Source of the DNA: Arctopsyche grandis | Taxonomy: Eukaryota > Arthropoda > Insecta > Trichoptera > Hydropsychidae | Direction: 5' to 3' | Length of the DNA: 64,000 nucleotides | NCBI RefSeq assembly: GCF_051622035.1 | Contig: NC_135355.1 | Coordinates: 930,001-994,000 of the forward strand | In this document: piece after piece, positions 44,700 to 58,274 of the stretch | Layout: each line of letters begins with the position of its first letter | How positions within the stretch are numbered: the first letter of the stretch is position 1 | Made by a program: the position numbers and the translations under genes | The notes under the pieces: generated by a model | Database searches by the model: none | Seen by the model: only the letters and a program-made list of their open reading frames with translations | Told to the model about the DNA's origin: nothing

Positions 44700-45235
44700 T
44701 CAATCGGTACAGACCACACAGTATTTATTTACAACTTGAAACTCACCCCCATTCAAAGAGACGTCAACCATCAAATGTCAAATTTGACACAATTGGCTAT
44801 AAGACAATATTTAGAGGTTATATACGCCAATCATCAATATATATGTATGTATATGAGAGATATAACTAAAAATATATATTTGAGAGATAATGATAACCTA
44901 TAATGCAAATTTTATAAAATGTTGTAGGCGTTTAGACAATAAAAATCTGCAATAGAGGGTGGTGAAAAGGGAAAAAACGATTGGAATAGTGTGGATAAAT
45001 CCGGCAATGTGGACAATATACGTCACCGAGAAAGATAATTGAGTATTTTCAAACGTGTCTATTACGATTATTTTTCACCATCGTAATGGCGGACTTGATT
45101 TCCACATATATTGATGACCAAACCGAGCAAAATGGCAAATTTTGAAAACGATCGGATAAGAACCCAAATTTCGTCAGACGAAATCAGACGTAAAAATCGA
45201 AAGCGAAGTAAGAAGAGGCTAAACTTGATTTAAAA
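44700..45235 (-). mobile_element. Family M repeat, subfamily II copy
   Basis: It carries agagataatgataacctata, aaacgtgtctattacgatta, then tgatgaccaaaccgagcaaa and a final gaagtaagaagaggct. The last motif replaces the gtaaaggaggta end of subfamily I. Copies at 47140-47430 (+) and 63400-63620 (-) share it. Confidence 0.7.
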
Positions 45236-45974
45236 ACATCTACATACATGTATTTTTGTACATACATACATATGTACATATGTATATAAGAATTGCTTCT
45301 TTAATTTATCGACAAAATTCATACCTGGAATTTTAGCCTGATTAAAATATTTCTTAAAAATAAATCTACGCTAAAATACTGTCTAGCAGGTATATTTTGA
45401 ATTTATTTTTTTTATCTCTTTTTTTTAGAGCTAAGTAATGGCGCACGTGGAATAGCACCAAAGACTTACCTTCCCAGAATCTGGCCCTCAGCTCCGTTCA
45501 GCGGAATGTTTGCGATCCGATGTTGAAAACACCTGCCTCCTGACCAGGTACGGTTAATTAAACTCGACCATCTCATCGCTTTCCGCTGCATAATCATAAT
45601 AAACTCAACCTTTCCATTGAACTAACCGGCCGTCTCTTTACATTTTCCGCATTTTTTTTCTTTTTTTGTGAATTTAAAATGTTCAAATTCCCCGCTCGGC
45701 TTTCACTCGTTTCGTTCATTTTTATATTTCTTTTTTTATTATTTTTTGTACATACAATATATCCGTGAATTTTCATTTACTTTGCGCTCTGTTAAATTTG
45801 AGACCCGCCACACAAATGGTTGGAGACTTTTCATTTTTTTTATATTAACATTTAGAAAAAGCGTTATGGAATTATGAATAAAACTATGGTTTTAGTTCTG
45901 AACAGAATTAATTCAAATTAGAAACATGTTATTTATATAACAACATCAATCTATATAACAGTCATTTATTTATA

Positions 45975-46521
<547 letters not shown>

Positions 46522-46527
46522 CCCGGG

Positions 46528-46895
46528 CTAATCTTTAATGCTGCTGATCCGACTTGGATATTTGTGACTCCAAGTCGATCGTTTCCTAAAAGAGTTTGCC
46601 AATTAGTTTTATTTCATTGTTGAAACGGTTCTTCCATGAAATTGGCAAAAACCATTTTACCCGCTATGTCAGAAATATCTGAATTGAATTTATGTACAAA
46701 ATGTAAAAATTTATATACAAATCTAAATCTATGGATGTGTCTTTGGATTAATTCATTATTTAATTCATTGTTCATTTCAGCGATTTATGTAATAAAAAAT
46801 GCTGCAATATTTGTAATTAATTGTCTAGAAAGGCGCACTGGGGTTTACCTGCTAGGCCTTCCTGGTATTTAAATATGTAAAAATATAATAAAAAT
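46528..46895 (+). mobile_element. SINE body without its tRNA head
   Basis: It shares tttgtgactccaagtcgatcg, agagtttgccaatt and gaaacggttc with the SINE at 7545-7936. It ends with aaggcgcactggggtttacc...ccttcctgg and an A-rich tail. The pol III boxes are missing, so it is a dead 5'-truncated copy. Confidence 0.75.
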
Positions 46896-47139
46896 AAAAA
46901 TATATATACTCGTGTGTAATTCAAATAATATGTCTTTCTAGAAAATAATTTAATATGTGAAACGTATTAGCATATGTATGTTTATATTGGAAATTTAAAT
47001 CAGGAAACAACCTCTGCTCCAATATCCTGCCTACATATTATATGATATGTATACGTATATTCACGTGCATATAATAATGATGTTCAAAAAAATCCATACG
47101 AAGTACATACATATAAACCGATTCATTGTATTTTTACAA

Positions 47140-47440
47140 GCCTCTTCTATACTTCACTTGGCTCTTTCATCTGACAACATTTTAGGTTTGATATCCTACA
47201 CTCTTTCGATCGTTTTTAAACTCATTTTAAGCCATTTTGCTCGGTTTGATCATCAATATATATGTAAATCAAATCCGCCAGTACGATGGTGAAAAATAAT
47301 CGTAATAGATACGTTTAAAAAATACTACAATTTCGATCTTCTTGACGTCAAATGGTAAGTTGCCGTATTTTTCTGCCTCTCTGCCACCCTCGCGCTTTGT
47401 CAGATTTTAATTGTTTAAACGCCTATAACTATTTCCTCTT
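47140..47440 (+). mobile_element. Family M repeat, subfamily II, partial
   Basis: It starts agcctcttctatacttcact, has the core ttttgctcggtttgatcatc and ends in ttgtttaaacgcctataact. Confidence 0.65.
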
Positions 47441-47599
47441 TTCCTTTTTACGTTGATATTTTCATAATTTAAATTTATACCATTTCCAGCGACTTGTAAG
47501 ACGGGGCTAAATTGTTGACGTACAATCTTGAACAACAATAAACAATGGAGTGACCATTCTTTGCGGCAATTTTTTCGTTCATAATATCATATGTACATA

Positions 47600-48100
47600 T
47601 GTAGGTACCTATTGTTATGTACCTCGGTTAATCCCACAATAATCAAATTCACTTTCTCAAATTCATATACGTGAGTAACAAGTGCATTAAAAAGGGACAG
47701 TCAGATAAGACAGGAGTTCTTGACTTTGCCCAACCCAAGAATACCGGACTTTGCCCAACCCAAAAAATAAAAATCATTTATATAGATCACGATTCGATCA
47801 CATAATTCAGTCATCACCATCGAGAATCTGAGAGTAGTAATCATTGATATCGACCCCGCAAGTGACGATCAGCACAGCAGCAGAACAAAGTGAACCAAAA
47901 TTAATTGTGAAACAAAGTTCTACGTATCTCATTTTAAATTCATCATCGTTCCATTATTAAATCTGCAGTTTCCGAATATATCTACCAATAGCATAAATGT
48001 AACGTTTTTACGATAATAAATCTTGGTTTGTTAACCAAGTAATTAAAAAAATATATAAACTGCGTTTTGGAACACGACAATACATACATTTGTGCACTAT
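47600..48100 (-). repeat. Second copy of the repeat at 40680-41290
   Basis: Reverse-complement match including gagtaacaagtgcattaaaa, ctcattttaaattcatcatc and the caaaacgc-end segments. It has a single VNTR unit (about 47810-47845). Confidence 0.7.
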
Positions 48101-48129
48101 TGCATAAGCTCATTTTGAACGCGAAAATA

Positions 48130-48900
48130 AGTAATATTATATGTTCAACGGCGACTGGCAGTTTAAACTTTTTATTTCTCATTTAAGTCACGTTTCTCTT
48201 GAAAAACAAATTTTTAATTTCTCAACGGAGATTCTGCGCATTTCCAGCATAGAAATCCGAGTACATCGTCTACGTATGAGTCGGAATGAGCGCTTAGAAT
48301 CTCTTTTTTTATTTTTATTTTGCCTTCCTTTGATATAAGAATTTCTGGAGATAGACTCTGGCAAGAGTGTGCCGGCCATAAATAAAAAGCAGTACAAGGG
48401 TATTGCGTGGCGAGGGCATGAATAATGCATAAAAGGAACATAACGGCACATTTTTTTCAACTCCTCACTCTCCCAACCTTCGCCCAAAGTGCATTTGCAC
48501 AAATTAATTTTAAAATACTGTCGTTAAAAGATTGCCAAATATCCTAGTTACAATATCGCCACTGAACAAGGCAAGTAGATCCGAGTGAACGTACTTGAGG
48601 ACTCCCTTGTGATTCGATTGACGTCGTCACAAGCAGAAAGCATTGTTTGGTGATGAAAGTCCTCGAAAAAAGGCTTTTACGGGCCGCGTGAAAGGAAACT
48701 GTGATCCCAGAAAAAAAAGGAAATTGTTTACATTCGATAAATTGGAAGGTTGGTGGTTTCGCGAAAAACCAAAAATGAACACTCGCTTCGACGATGTTTG
48801 AAAACAAATACTTTCGGATGATTCGGTCATTTTCATTACATAGAAGGGAAATCGAAATAAGTCACCCGATAAAGGAATTCACGTAAATATATTAATCTCA
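48130..48900. other. GC-richer unique island
   Basis: About 750 bp of unique sequence with many CpG. Overlapping frames on the minus strand (48188-48502, 48544-48807) carry no recognisable domain or splice signals that join them. Confidence 0.35.
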
Positions 48901-49599
48901 ACCGATTTTCGCTCGGTTGAAGAAAGTAGCTGTGAAAACTGTACTAACTCCAACGTTCTTTGTGTCCGGAAACAAGACATAGATAAGAAAATGTTCCATT
49001 AAAACGATAAGTGTGTTTCTTGTCTTAGCAACACTATAAAATTGCTTCTTCGAAAGGGGAAAATTCACTCCCGGAAACAATCATTTCACTCGAGAATAAA
49101 TTCAATCAAAACAACGTTTGGATTCCATTACATATAATATATATGTATGTATATAAAATACGTTCTCCGACGTATTTATTAAGCAAAATATGATTTCTTT
49201 ACTGATAATATTACATTTAATTCAATCTATTAGACAACCTGAGAGATTTATTCATTAGAAACGAAACAAAGTAAAAGTTCGTTAGAGTTGATGAATCGTA
49301 AATGACAGCTAATTTTCGTATTTTACACTTATACAATTTCATTCTGTTCCATTATTTCAATCACTAAAATACTACGTAATAACATTGTTAATTTCAATGG
49401 AAAGAAATAACAGCATTTTCCATTCATAAACCATTTTACCCAAAAATTTAGTAACGATCATTTCTTAGAGGTATTTTCTTAATGCTTATGTGCTTTTTGA
49501 TGTTATTTATTTTTTATCTAAAAAATATTAATAAATAAGTATTTTAAAAGAAATACAAGCGTAAAATTATACACTAATGATAATTGTTTTTATATATTT

Positions 49600-50340
49600 A
49601 TTTAACTTTGGACCATTGTGGCATTATAGAAATCCCTAATGTGTCACAATGGTCAAAAATATAACAGCAAGAAAAAAACACATACTTTAATACATGTATT
49701 ATATATACAGACAATAATTTTAATTTGTTTTTAATTATTGGTAAACGTTAGCAAAATCAAGGGCACAAAAATACTCTGTAATGCTTTAGGGCTAAAATCC
49801 AAATGACCCACTATTGTTGTTTCCTCTAATATTACTTATAAATCTGATATTTTATTTTACTTTATTTAAAAAAAAATCAATACTTCAGTTACTTGACATG
49901 TAGCCCCAATGCGTCACTATGGTTATAATACAAATATACATATAAAACAAGAATAACAAAAAGAAAAAAAAATATATATAGGTATATAGCATGTAAGAAA
50001 TATGTATAGTAAAAACCAAATAAATAATAATGATTATTTAATCGTGCTATGTAAGTAGTATGTGCTCGACCAACTCAACATGACTGGCATTGAAGACATC
50101 CAAGGAATGTGCAAGTAAGTTAAGGAGTCGAACAGCTCTCGAGAGGGGGGAGTTCATGAGCAAATTTATTCTAGCCCTAATTGGCAACAAGATATCATGC
50201 TTTTGTAAAACATAAATGATAAATAATAATAATAGGAATAATAAAGGGCTAAGATTTGATCCTTGGGGAATCCCAGAAGTGGCAACATACTCACAAGAAA
50301 AGACTCTCAAACTTAACGAATCGACGTCGATCCTGCAAAT
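49600..50340 (-). pseudogene. Internally deleted LINE, RT motif to 3' stem-loop
   Basis: The minus strand reads SCEYVATSGIPQGSNLSPLLF, the RT motif of jockey-type LINEs. After an internal deletion it reads LQKHDILLPIRARINLLM and LSRAVRLLNLLAHSLDVFNA, the C-terminal end. The 3' UTR follows to the stem-loop at 49656-49611 and an aaataaatat tail. This copy ties the ccattgtgg stem-loop to a LINE 3' end. Confidence 0.75.
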
Positions 50341-50599
50341 AAGAAACAAAAAGAATAACAAGATAAAGCACCGCATACAAAAATTGAATAACAGTATATA
50401 ATTTTTAATAAATAATGGAGGATTTTTATTGCCATATGAATCCAACCGGAATTCTCGATAGGAAAATTCATACATTCCGGAACAATTCCGATCAATCTGT
50501 AACGGTTAGGAGCCCTACATAACGCGACTGTTAAAATTGTCTTTTTTATACCATTACCATACATTACATATGTATATGTAAATTGTAATATGTATATGT

Positions 50600-52130
50600 T
50601 TGGTTAAATCGATTTTTTGTCTCAGATATTGTATTCTCCCGGCAAAGAATAACATTTTGCGGTTTTGAACGAAATGAAATATAAATTTCATTTATGCGAT
50701 TTTCCAAACCGTACAAGACGTGCAGTCGGTTTAATCGTTTCGAAAATTTACGAAAAGCACGCGACCCGACTTTTAACTTGCTTTATTGCTTCGGGTAGGG
50801 ACTTTTTTATTTTAAACACGCATTAAAAGCTTTGTTTTTCATTAAAAACTCTGCTCGGAAAAAAGTGGAATAAAAAAACGATCAAATAAAAAAAAACACA
50901 TCATTTATTTCGGCCTTGTTTCCAATCTTTCCCGAAGGGAAAAGAGGCCTCTCTTCTCCTCGAAGGGTTAACTTTATTTAACGACCGCATTATGGTGATT
51001 AGCCGCAGCAAAAACGTACTGCTTATTAACGACTATTTGAATATAAATTCTTATCCTTTTAGCTCTTTGAATGTTAAGGAAATAAACGATCTGGGTCTTC
51101 TTTCTTGGATTTCATTTTAAACGTTATCTTTTGCCGTCTCTCTTCCTCTCTATGCATATTACTTCATTATCGTTTTTTAAACTGCAATTTTTACCGTTGA
51201 CTCCCTAGAATATAATTAGATGATAACATTTTAAAACGAAGCTTTATAATGCTGATTTAATGAATTAATAATATTTAATTTTATATAAAAGTTTATACAC
51301 TTCAATGCAAATTACTATTGGTGTACTTATCTATGTAAGAAAATTGTTCATCAATTTACGATACTTATTTTTACATCAAAGTTAGCTTTCGTAGTCTTAC
51401 AAAAAATAAAATATAAATATTCTTCCTAGCATTCCTGTCCCACTTTCCTAAAAACTCATTAAAACACCTGGCAAGCTTGTTGTTTAATTACAATGAATAA
51501 CAAATTTTCACTTTAATTTTACGACCGGGCCACAAACTTTAATACTTTCACTAATCCAAGCCCCCTTAGCATGAATGTGATATATATATATATTATGTTT
51601 GTACATATACATCTATGTAGTTGAATTCTCAAAAGAAATATTAGTTTACAGAAAAGTATTATGTAAACTAAGAATCATCAATATTTTTCTTTTCCAGATT
51701 ATCTGATAGATTATTATACTATTTTTTTTATATTAAACTTGCTTTTTACTTTTACATCGCATAACATACCTTTGACAAGTTGCTTTTATAAATGGTCATT
51801 TAAGGATTTTAGGGATAAAATGTTTTATACAACTTTAAGATATTTGAGTTACTTTGTTTAACCAAACATAAAATAAAAATAAACAGCGTCTCTAATTAAC
51901 ATTCATGCATTTCTATTTAAGGAAATTCGAAAAAGTTTTTGACTGCGGCCCTTGTTTTTTTATGGACATATAAAATAAAAGGGATATTTTTTTTCTAACA
52001 TTATAATCATTAATATTTGTCTACGAGTGTTTTTAAAAAGTACCAACCCCCTCCCTCTTACGATAGTAAATATTTCATAAAATAATACATTTTAAGGGAC
52101 CTGAAATGTTTAAACGAAATTATGTATATA
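50600..52130. other. Region without a supported gene
   Basis: Positions 50640-51010 are GC-richer and unique; the rest is AT-rich. Nothing coding is supported. Confidence 0.4.
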
Positions 52131-52138
52131 CATATGTA

Positions 52139-53690
52139 GGGTTTCTAAAAACCCGGGTTTTCAAAACCCGACAGATCCGGACCCAAAATCAGAATCAAAA
52201 AATTATCATTATACAATTCTGGATTTATTTAAAAAATAGATTATTCGATTAATTAAAATATTTTTCAATAACTATGTAGATACATATATGCATTTTATGT
52301 ATTTTAAGTAATGTGAAATATCGAAAGTAAAACAAAATGAAATATTGTATGTTATAAAAATAAATAACATATTTTAATCAGGCTATTTGTTTACTGAAGT
52401 TAGAATTAATTAACAAATAAATACAGGTCAATATTAATATTCTTAAAACAATTATGTATAGCAGAGGTATACTAATATTATCAACACATTTAGCAAATAT
52501 GTAATTTTTTATCTCTTTATTACTATCATTATTATTATAGAATTTTGTATATATAGTTTTCATTATATATTTATCCGAAATATATAATGAAAACTATACT
52601 TATATTCTGTATATAACTATAAAGATTTTTTATAAAACTGAGAATTACAAAGAAATAATTAAAATATAGTTCTAACCGTTAACGAAATCAGGTATGATGA
52701 TGTTGATGATAATTTTGAAACGATATTAATATTTAAAATTAATAGATTAAAGAAATTTAAATTTATTTAAATTATCAATATAACTAATTTTATTAAATGA
52801 ATGAAAAATTTCAACTCATTAGATAACTTATAGCAATTAATGATCTCTTAAATCACAATAAAATATATTAGAACATTAAGGCAAAATTCTAAAAATATGT
52901 ACACTGTATATGGGTGAAATTCTAATTTCAATACGCGGTATTGTTTTCGGTATTTATTTTCAGTATTTGCAAAACCCGTTCCATTGTTCGCAATTTTATC
53001 AGAACTCACAAGTCGTAAAATCAATTTCTCGAACAAATAAGGCCATATATGAATCATGTACACGCAGGATCTATAAATAACATATTTGGATATTTTCAAT
53101 GTACCAACTAAAAATCATTTTAAGTAATACAAAATAAATCCCTAAAAATAATTAATAATACACCCATATATACTAACTTGAAAAAACTGCATGCCATATA
53201 TAATATTCCGTTTGTTACAGACATTACTAACAAACTAACCAGTAGATTCTATGACAGAATCACTAATAACCATACTAACACACTTGTGAAGAGTCTCGGT
53301 GATTACAACAAAATGTCTATGTCCTTCAGGTATAAACACAGATTACCTAAAACACAGTCTGCTTTAGATCGTCAACTTTAGATATTATTTAATTAATATT
53401 ATGTATTAGATGTTATATGACCATTTATAAGAATTGTAAATAGGTTTTTGAGCTCTTTTTCCTATTATGCTGTATGTATATTAATATTAGAATAATATAA
53501 TACTATGATTATTAACAAAAATAAATTAAAATTGTAAAATAGAAAATGATCAGTAGATCAGTAGCTATTAAAATAGATATAAGATGTATTGTGAATATAA
53601 TTTCGTAATAATAAAAAGCATTTTAAAATCAAAAAATCAAAATACCCGGATCCGGCGGGTTTTGAATTCCAGATCCCGAATCTGGATTTT
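52139..53690. mobile_element. Element with imperfect inverted ends enclosing a LINE
   Basis: The left end has ttttcaaaacccgacagatccgg (52158-52180) and the right end has ccggatccggcgggttttga (53647-53666), an imperfect inverted pair about 1.5 kb apart. The LINE fragment at 53100-53625 lies within it. No transposase was seen. Confidence 0.45.
53100..53625 (+). pseudogene. LINE ORF2 C-terminal fragment plus 3' UTR
   Basis: The frame from about 53178 reads KKLHAIYNIPFVTDITNKLT, then YDRITNNHTNTLVKSLGDYN and ends SALDRQL with a stop near 53381. It matches the minus-strand copy at 12440-12960, which is truncated earlier by a stop. The shared 3' UTR follows to about 53620. Confidence 0.78.
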
Positions 53691-54200
53691 AAGTCATGCA
53701 CGTATATTGGAGCTATCGAAATTCTCAAAACTGCACATTATTTCTACGAAATAGCAATAGTGCGTGCGATCAATTGCATTTGATCAAAGTGAAAATGGTG
53801 AAAATCCATATACAAGTCACCGTTGGAGAATTTTCGTTCGGAAACGTCTCCGCCACCGCTATTCGAAATCTAATTTTACCTGTCATTTCCTTGCCGGTTA
53901 TACGCCGAAGATTGCTCGGGGAGGAGAGGGTAAGAAATTTTTCACCGTTCGACCAATCAAATCTCCCTCGAGGGGTCGTGAAAGTGGGAATGGGTAGGTG
54001 GGGGAGTCGGTAAGACGTGGGGCGGTTTTCCGATTGAATTTCACTGCAGATCGTCTTCCGATGCGAGGGAGTGATGATTGCGAAAATCGCATCAACGGAA
54101 AAATCATCACCGCGCGCTCGCGAACGTGCTCGCGATATCTGAAATTTTCATCGGATGAATATTTATTTGTTGCGCGATCTGAATATCGAATTATCCGATG
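53690..54200. other. GC-richer unique island
   Basis: About 500 bp, strongly CpG-rich for this window, with several frames open on both strands because stop codons are rare here. No frame has a known motif. Candidate regulatory DNA or promoter region. Confidence 0.4.
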
Positions 54201-54624
54201 AAGCAGATTCGTTTTTAAATTGTGACACACCTGTAAGCAATGAATGAAGAAAAATATTTTTAAAAAATTGGTAATTGGAAAAATTAATCTTGTAATGTTT
54301 AAAATCAAGTATGTAAAAATATAAGATTTTCACTATTTATAAATTTTCACTATTTATTTTTTCATTTCAAAAACATCGAAACTTTGATTAACCATGTACA
54401 GCTGTAGCCAAATGTCGGCTGCAGCCACAGAGTTGCCATAATTGTCAAGCATTGATACGGGACATTTAAGTGCTACATAAATAAAACATGGAAAAGTAGG
54501 TAGGTAATAGTTTATTTTAAAAAATTTGTCTTTTTTAGCCCAATCGTATTTTAACGATGACTTAACTTTTTTAATTAAATCGTTTTCCTCTTTTACATGA
54601 TGATAAAGTTGGGCACGAGTCATT

Positions 54625-55215
54625 ACTTACCTCCTTTACGTTTCACATGGCTTTCGTGTCAGTGGTCATTTTTATCTCTTATCCGATCGTTTTCATACTT
54701 TGCCATATTGCTCATTTTGGTCATCAATACACGTTAATGTATCGTCTGCCATTACGTTGGAGATAAAATATCGTATAACGCGTTTTAAACACGCGGAAAG
54801 TAAATCTTCTTGACGTTTAATAAGCGTTCGTCCCGTATCTTCCAACCTGTTCGCCTTGATATGGCGATATAAGATTTTAATTGTTTAAACGCCTATAATT
54901 CACTCTATATTTTATGAAATTTGCTCTATTGGTTCTCGTTATCTCTAATATATAAATATTTATAGTTTTAACTCTCATATGTATATATAAATTTCAAATT
55001 TGGCGTGTAGTTTCTTGTAGGGTAATACACGATATATATTGATTTATGGCCAAAGATGTCAAATCTGACATTTCACGGCTAAAAGTATATCTCTTCACGG
55101 ATTTTTATCTGCGAGATAAGTATTCAATAAGAAGTTATGTTGTATCTAACTATTAATATGATTTACAATAAGCTTACATACATTTAGTTTTTTACAATAA
55201 GCTTACATACATACA
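54625..55215 (+). mobile_element. Family M repeat, subfamily I, copy C
   Basis: It runs from tacctcctttacgtttcaca to the cttacatacatac end, nearly identical to copy B at 20645-21265, and is nested inside a hAT element. Confidence 0.8.
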
Positions 55216-55307
55216 ATTAGTTCAACAGCTACCCATAACCTCAAATTGCATTGTTTATTTCTCCAAAACAAACTTTCTAACCAATACAAGCTACACATGT
55301 ACACAGA

Positions 55308-56060
55308 TCAAACAGTGATAGTTTTATTTTTAGTTATCAGCTGATTTATTTTAAAATTATACTGGCAAACCAAAATTGCCTCAACTGTCTCAATTGCCAG
55401 CTTATTTCTTTCATCCGACCATTGTGTTGACATCAGGGAAAATATTCTCTCCACATTGGCATTGTGGGCTGGAATGGCAAATACATATGTATATACTCAC
55501 ATAGTTTTATTAAACATGACTTCTGTTCAATATGCTTTGTATCTCTAAAAAACTTCAGCCATTTCTCTTCCAAATTCAATTTCAGCGTTGTCTCCCAGTT
55601 TTCGTTGGTGTTATTTTTATTTAAATAATCTTTTAAATATACGAGCTGGTTGAAAAGTAGCTCATTGTTTTCAACATCGATATTCCTTACTTGCAAATAT
55701 TCAACGGTTCGTTCTATTTCCCCCCATTCAGGAACTTGCTTGAGAGTTTTTCGAAAGTTTCCACTTTGGCACTGATTCCAGAATCAAGCTTTAAGAGATT
55801 CAAGATTTTTTTTTGTCGTCATTCCAATAAAATTGGATTTTTTTCTCTCGATCATATGTCGTTTTGTCTCTTCTAATAAAGACTTTAATTCCAGGACTGT
55901 GATGTTTGATTTTTCTATTTTTTTTAATTTGAGATTCAAATGTATTGAGCTGTGAATGCAAGAAGCAAAAATAAGCTTCACTCATTGGATCATCAAAAAA
56001 ATCTTTAAGGGCTTTTGGTGGTACAGATCCTTGCCGCGCCGAGTCTCTCACGCAGAGTTT
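55308..56060 (-). pseudogene. hAT transposase C-terminal half, broken
   Basis: The minus strand reads DPMSEAYFCFLHSQLNTFES, then in another frame NITVLELKSLLEETKRHMIE and KSNFIGMTTKKNLESL. It continues in a third stretch, LEEKWLKFFRDTKHIEQKSC, and after one more shift reads YVFAIPAHNANVERIFSLMS, TQWSDERNKL and ETVEAIL. The last blocks are the hAT C-terminal dimerization domain (NxxVERxFS...R..L). At least three frameshifts are present. The stop is TGA at 55308-55310. Confidence 0.82.
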
Positions 56061-56239
56061 AGGGAGAAAACGGGACAAATATGGGACAAGTTGTAATACG
56101 GGACCGAGTAGTGAAATGCGGGACATGCCCCATATATACGGGACGTATGGCAACCCTACTGATAGAGCTATTGCATACCAGAGGAGAGGTCGTGGATTCA
56201 GATCCCGGCCAATTAAGCTGTTGGCGAAATCTTATAGTT

Positions 56240-56340
56240 ATTTAGAACTAACTGTATTACCCGGCTTCGCTCGGTATTTGTAATATAAACCGCTTAAACA
56301 TGACTAATCTAATAGTAAACATTTTATATAAATTTATTTG
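56240..56340 (+). repeat. Retroposon fragment, acccggcttcgctcgg family
   Basis: It matches 58180-58262 almost exactly (acccggcttcgctcggtatt, ataaaccgcttaaacatg). Confidence 0.65.
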
Positions 56341-56379
56341 AATACTCGTTTTGTTTTAGCTGTGACGTACATATGTATA

Positions 56380-56810
56380 CATAAATTATAGTACGGCGAG
56401 CGTTATTGCAGACAAACACACACATATGTAGAATAGCGCTATTTTATATATGTATATGATTTTTTCAGAATGCGACCAATCGCTACCAATCGGGAGTTTG
56501 AACCGAAATAAATATTCACACCGATCGGTTTGTGTGAATTGAAAAATTTTTGCTTCGAATTTTCCGCATAACAATTCGAAACGCTTTTCCGATCCCGTTC
56601 GGATTTTCCCCCGGTGTATTTTTGTTTGCGGCTGGCGCGAGATAACGAGGCGCTTTTCCCCGCTTAGGCGCCATCGCGATATGTCCCGCTTTTTTCACGC
56701 AACTTTGCCTCAACGCGAAAAAATTGCCAGAGCCCCAGGTTTCTTTGTGAGACTGCAAAGGCGCAGATAACTCATCTAGCATTTACACAAAGGCGAGTGT
56801 GATAAGGTTC
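56380..56810. other. GC-richer unique island
   Basis: CpG-rich unique sequence with no recognised domain in the minus-strand frames 56386-56574 and 56516-56782. Confidence 0.35.
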
Positions 56811-57464
56811 GTTAAAAACTTCTACAAAACGTTTAAAACAGCCCTTTGATAATTTCAAACTAGTCTCCTTAACTGCTTTCACCATCCGCGTAATTAATCT
56901 CGGCCTCTCTAACGACTCTTTATGTATTCATTTTATACAAACACAAAGTCCAAAGTTTCAAATACTGGACATCAACATTATCTCTTGTAGACTAAAAATT
57001 TAGTATTTTTCTCAAATGCACAAAATTTTTCGACCATACAATTCAGATGCTTTTAGATTTATTAAAATAATATAAAATACACCTAGTTGAACAGATTTTC
57101 ACAGTTCTAGGCAAATTGCTCTTAATTAACTACTCAATTATCACATTCTTGAAATACATTGTATTTTTGCATTATTATAAGTATACAAAAATACATTTAA
57201 GCAAGTATGATTTCGGATTCTAGATGAATTCATCGAAATCAATCGGTCTAACAATTCGAATGACACATTTCTCGAACGACGGCATTCCCGAATGACAAAT
57301 TGTTACAATGTAAATTATTACGTTGACGGATAAGTGGAATTCTGCATTGATAATTTCCAGTTTATTTAGAACATATTTAAAGTTAATATAAAAATACTAT
57401 CGTTTTTGATCGTGTTACATTTTATTAATTTTTATTTTATTTTTACATAGATATACCAGAAAGG

Positions 57465-57955
57465 CTTGACAAGAAGACCCCAATGCGCCTTCCTGGACAA
57501 TTAATTACAAACAATGCAGCATTTTATTATTACATAAATCATTGTATTTCCAGAAGCTGAAGAACACGAAATAACAATTAATTATTAATTAATTACAGAA
57601 TTAATCCATTGAGACATCTATGGATTTACATTATGTACATAATTTTTACAAATTATACACACAATAAATACAAAAGATTGGTGACAACAGGAAAGATGAT
57701 TTTTTGCGAATTTTGAGGAACCGTTTCAATAATGATCAGATAAAATTGGCAAACTCTGATAAGAAACGATCGATTTGGAGTCACAAATATCCCAAAATCT
57801 TACCAGATACTGCTAATAGAACCCACTATTACTGATAGAAGTGGGTTAGAAGTGGGCTAACCAGCTACTGCTGATAGAAGCGGATAGAACCCACTGATTA
57901 CTTGGTGCTAAACAAACACGCTACCATTATGCCATACTGCTGGCTATGTATCAAT
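57465..57955 (-). mobile_element. tRNA-derived SINE, diverged copy
   Basis: The body matches the SINE at 7545-7936 (gaaccgtttcaataatgatc, ttggagtcacaaa). On the minus strand the A-box region reads ggcataatggtag (57933-57921). The 3' end at 57475-57515 holds gaccccaatgcgccttcctgg, a tail resembling the LINE stem-loop. A short internal duplication around gatagaagtggg disrupts the head. Confidence 0.72.
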
Positions 57956-58179
57956 AGATGGAGTTTTGTGATCATGTGAAAATTTTGTGATCATAAGATT
58001 TTGACTGATCTAGAACAAGATTCAATCACTGGTAATTTTTTCATGATATTTAAAAAATGTAGGTGAATGGTTGCTATGCAATATATAATATTTCATCATA
58101 TGGCGGGAAATAAGTAATCTATTCATATATGTAGTGTCGTAAAATGACGTTACAGTGAATTTGTATTATTAAACACTAG

Positions 58180-58262
58180 TGGTTTTACCCGGCTTCGCTC
58201 GGTATTGGTAATATAAACCGCTTAAACATGGCTAATGTATTAGTAAACATACATTTGTTTTT
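58180..58262 (+). repeat. Retroposon fragment, acccggcttcgctcgg family
   Basis: Second copy of the fragment at 56240-56340, immediately upstream of the next retroposon. Confidence 0.65.
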
Positions 58263-58274
58263 TTATTAAAATTT

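Larger units (their letters stand above)
54425..56158 (-). mobile_element. hAT element with nested family M copy
   Basis: The left end reads cagagttgccata and, inside, tacgggacat. The reverse of the right end reads tagggttgccatacgtcccg. A broken hAT transposase lies on the minus strand, and copy C of family M is nested at 54625-55215. The ends resemble those of the short element at 4572-5588. Confidence 0.7.

Noticed and set aside
53898-54308. 136-codon minus-strand frame as a gene
   Set aside because: Open frames occur on both strands because the island is GC-rich; no domain and no consistent splice signals.
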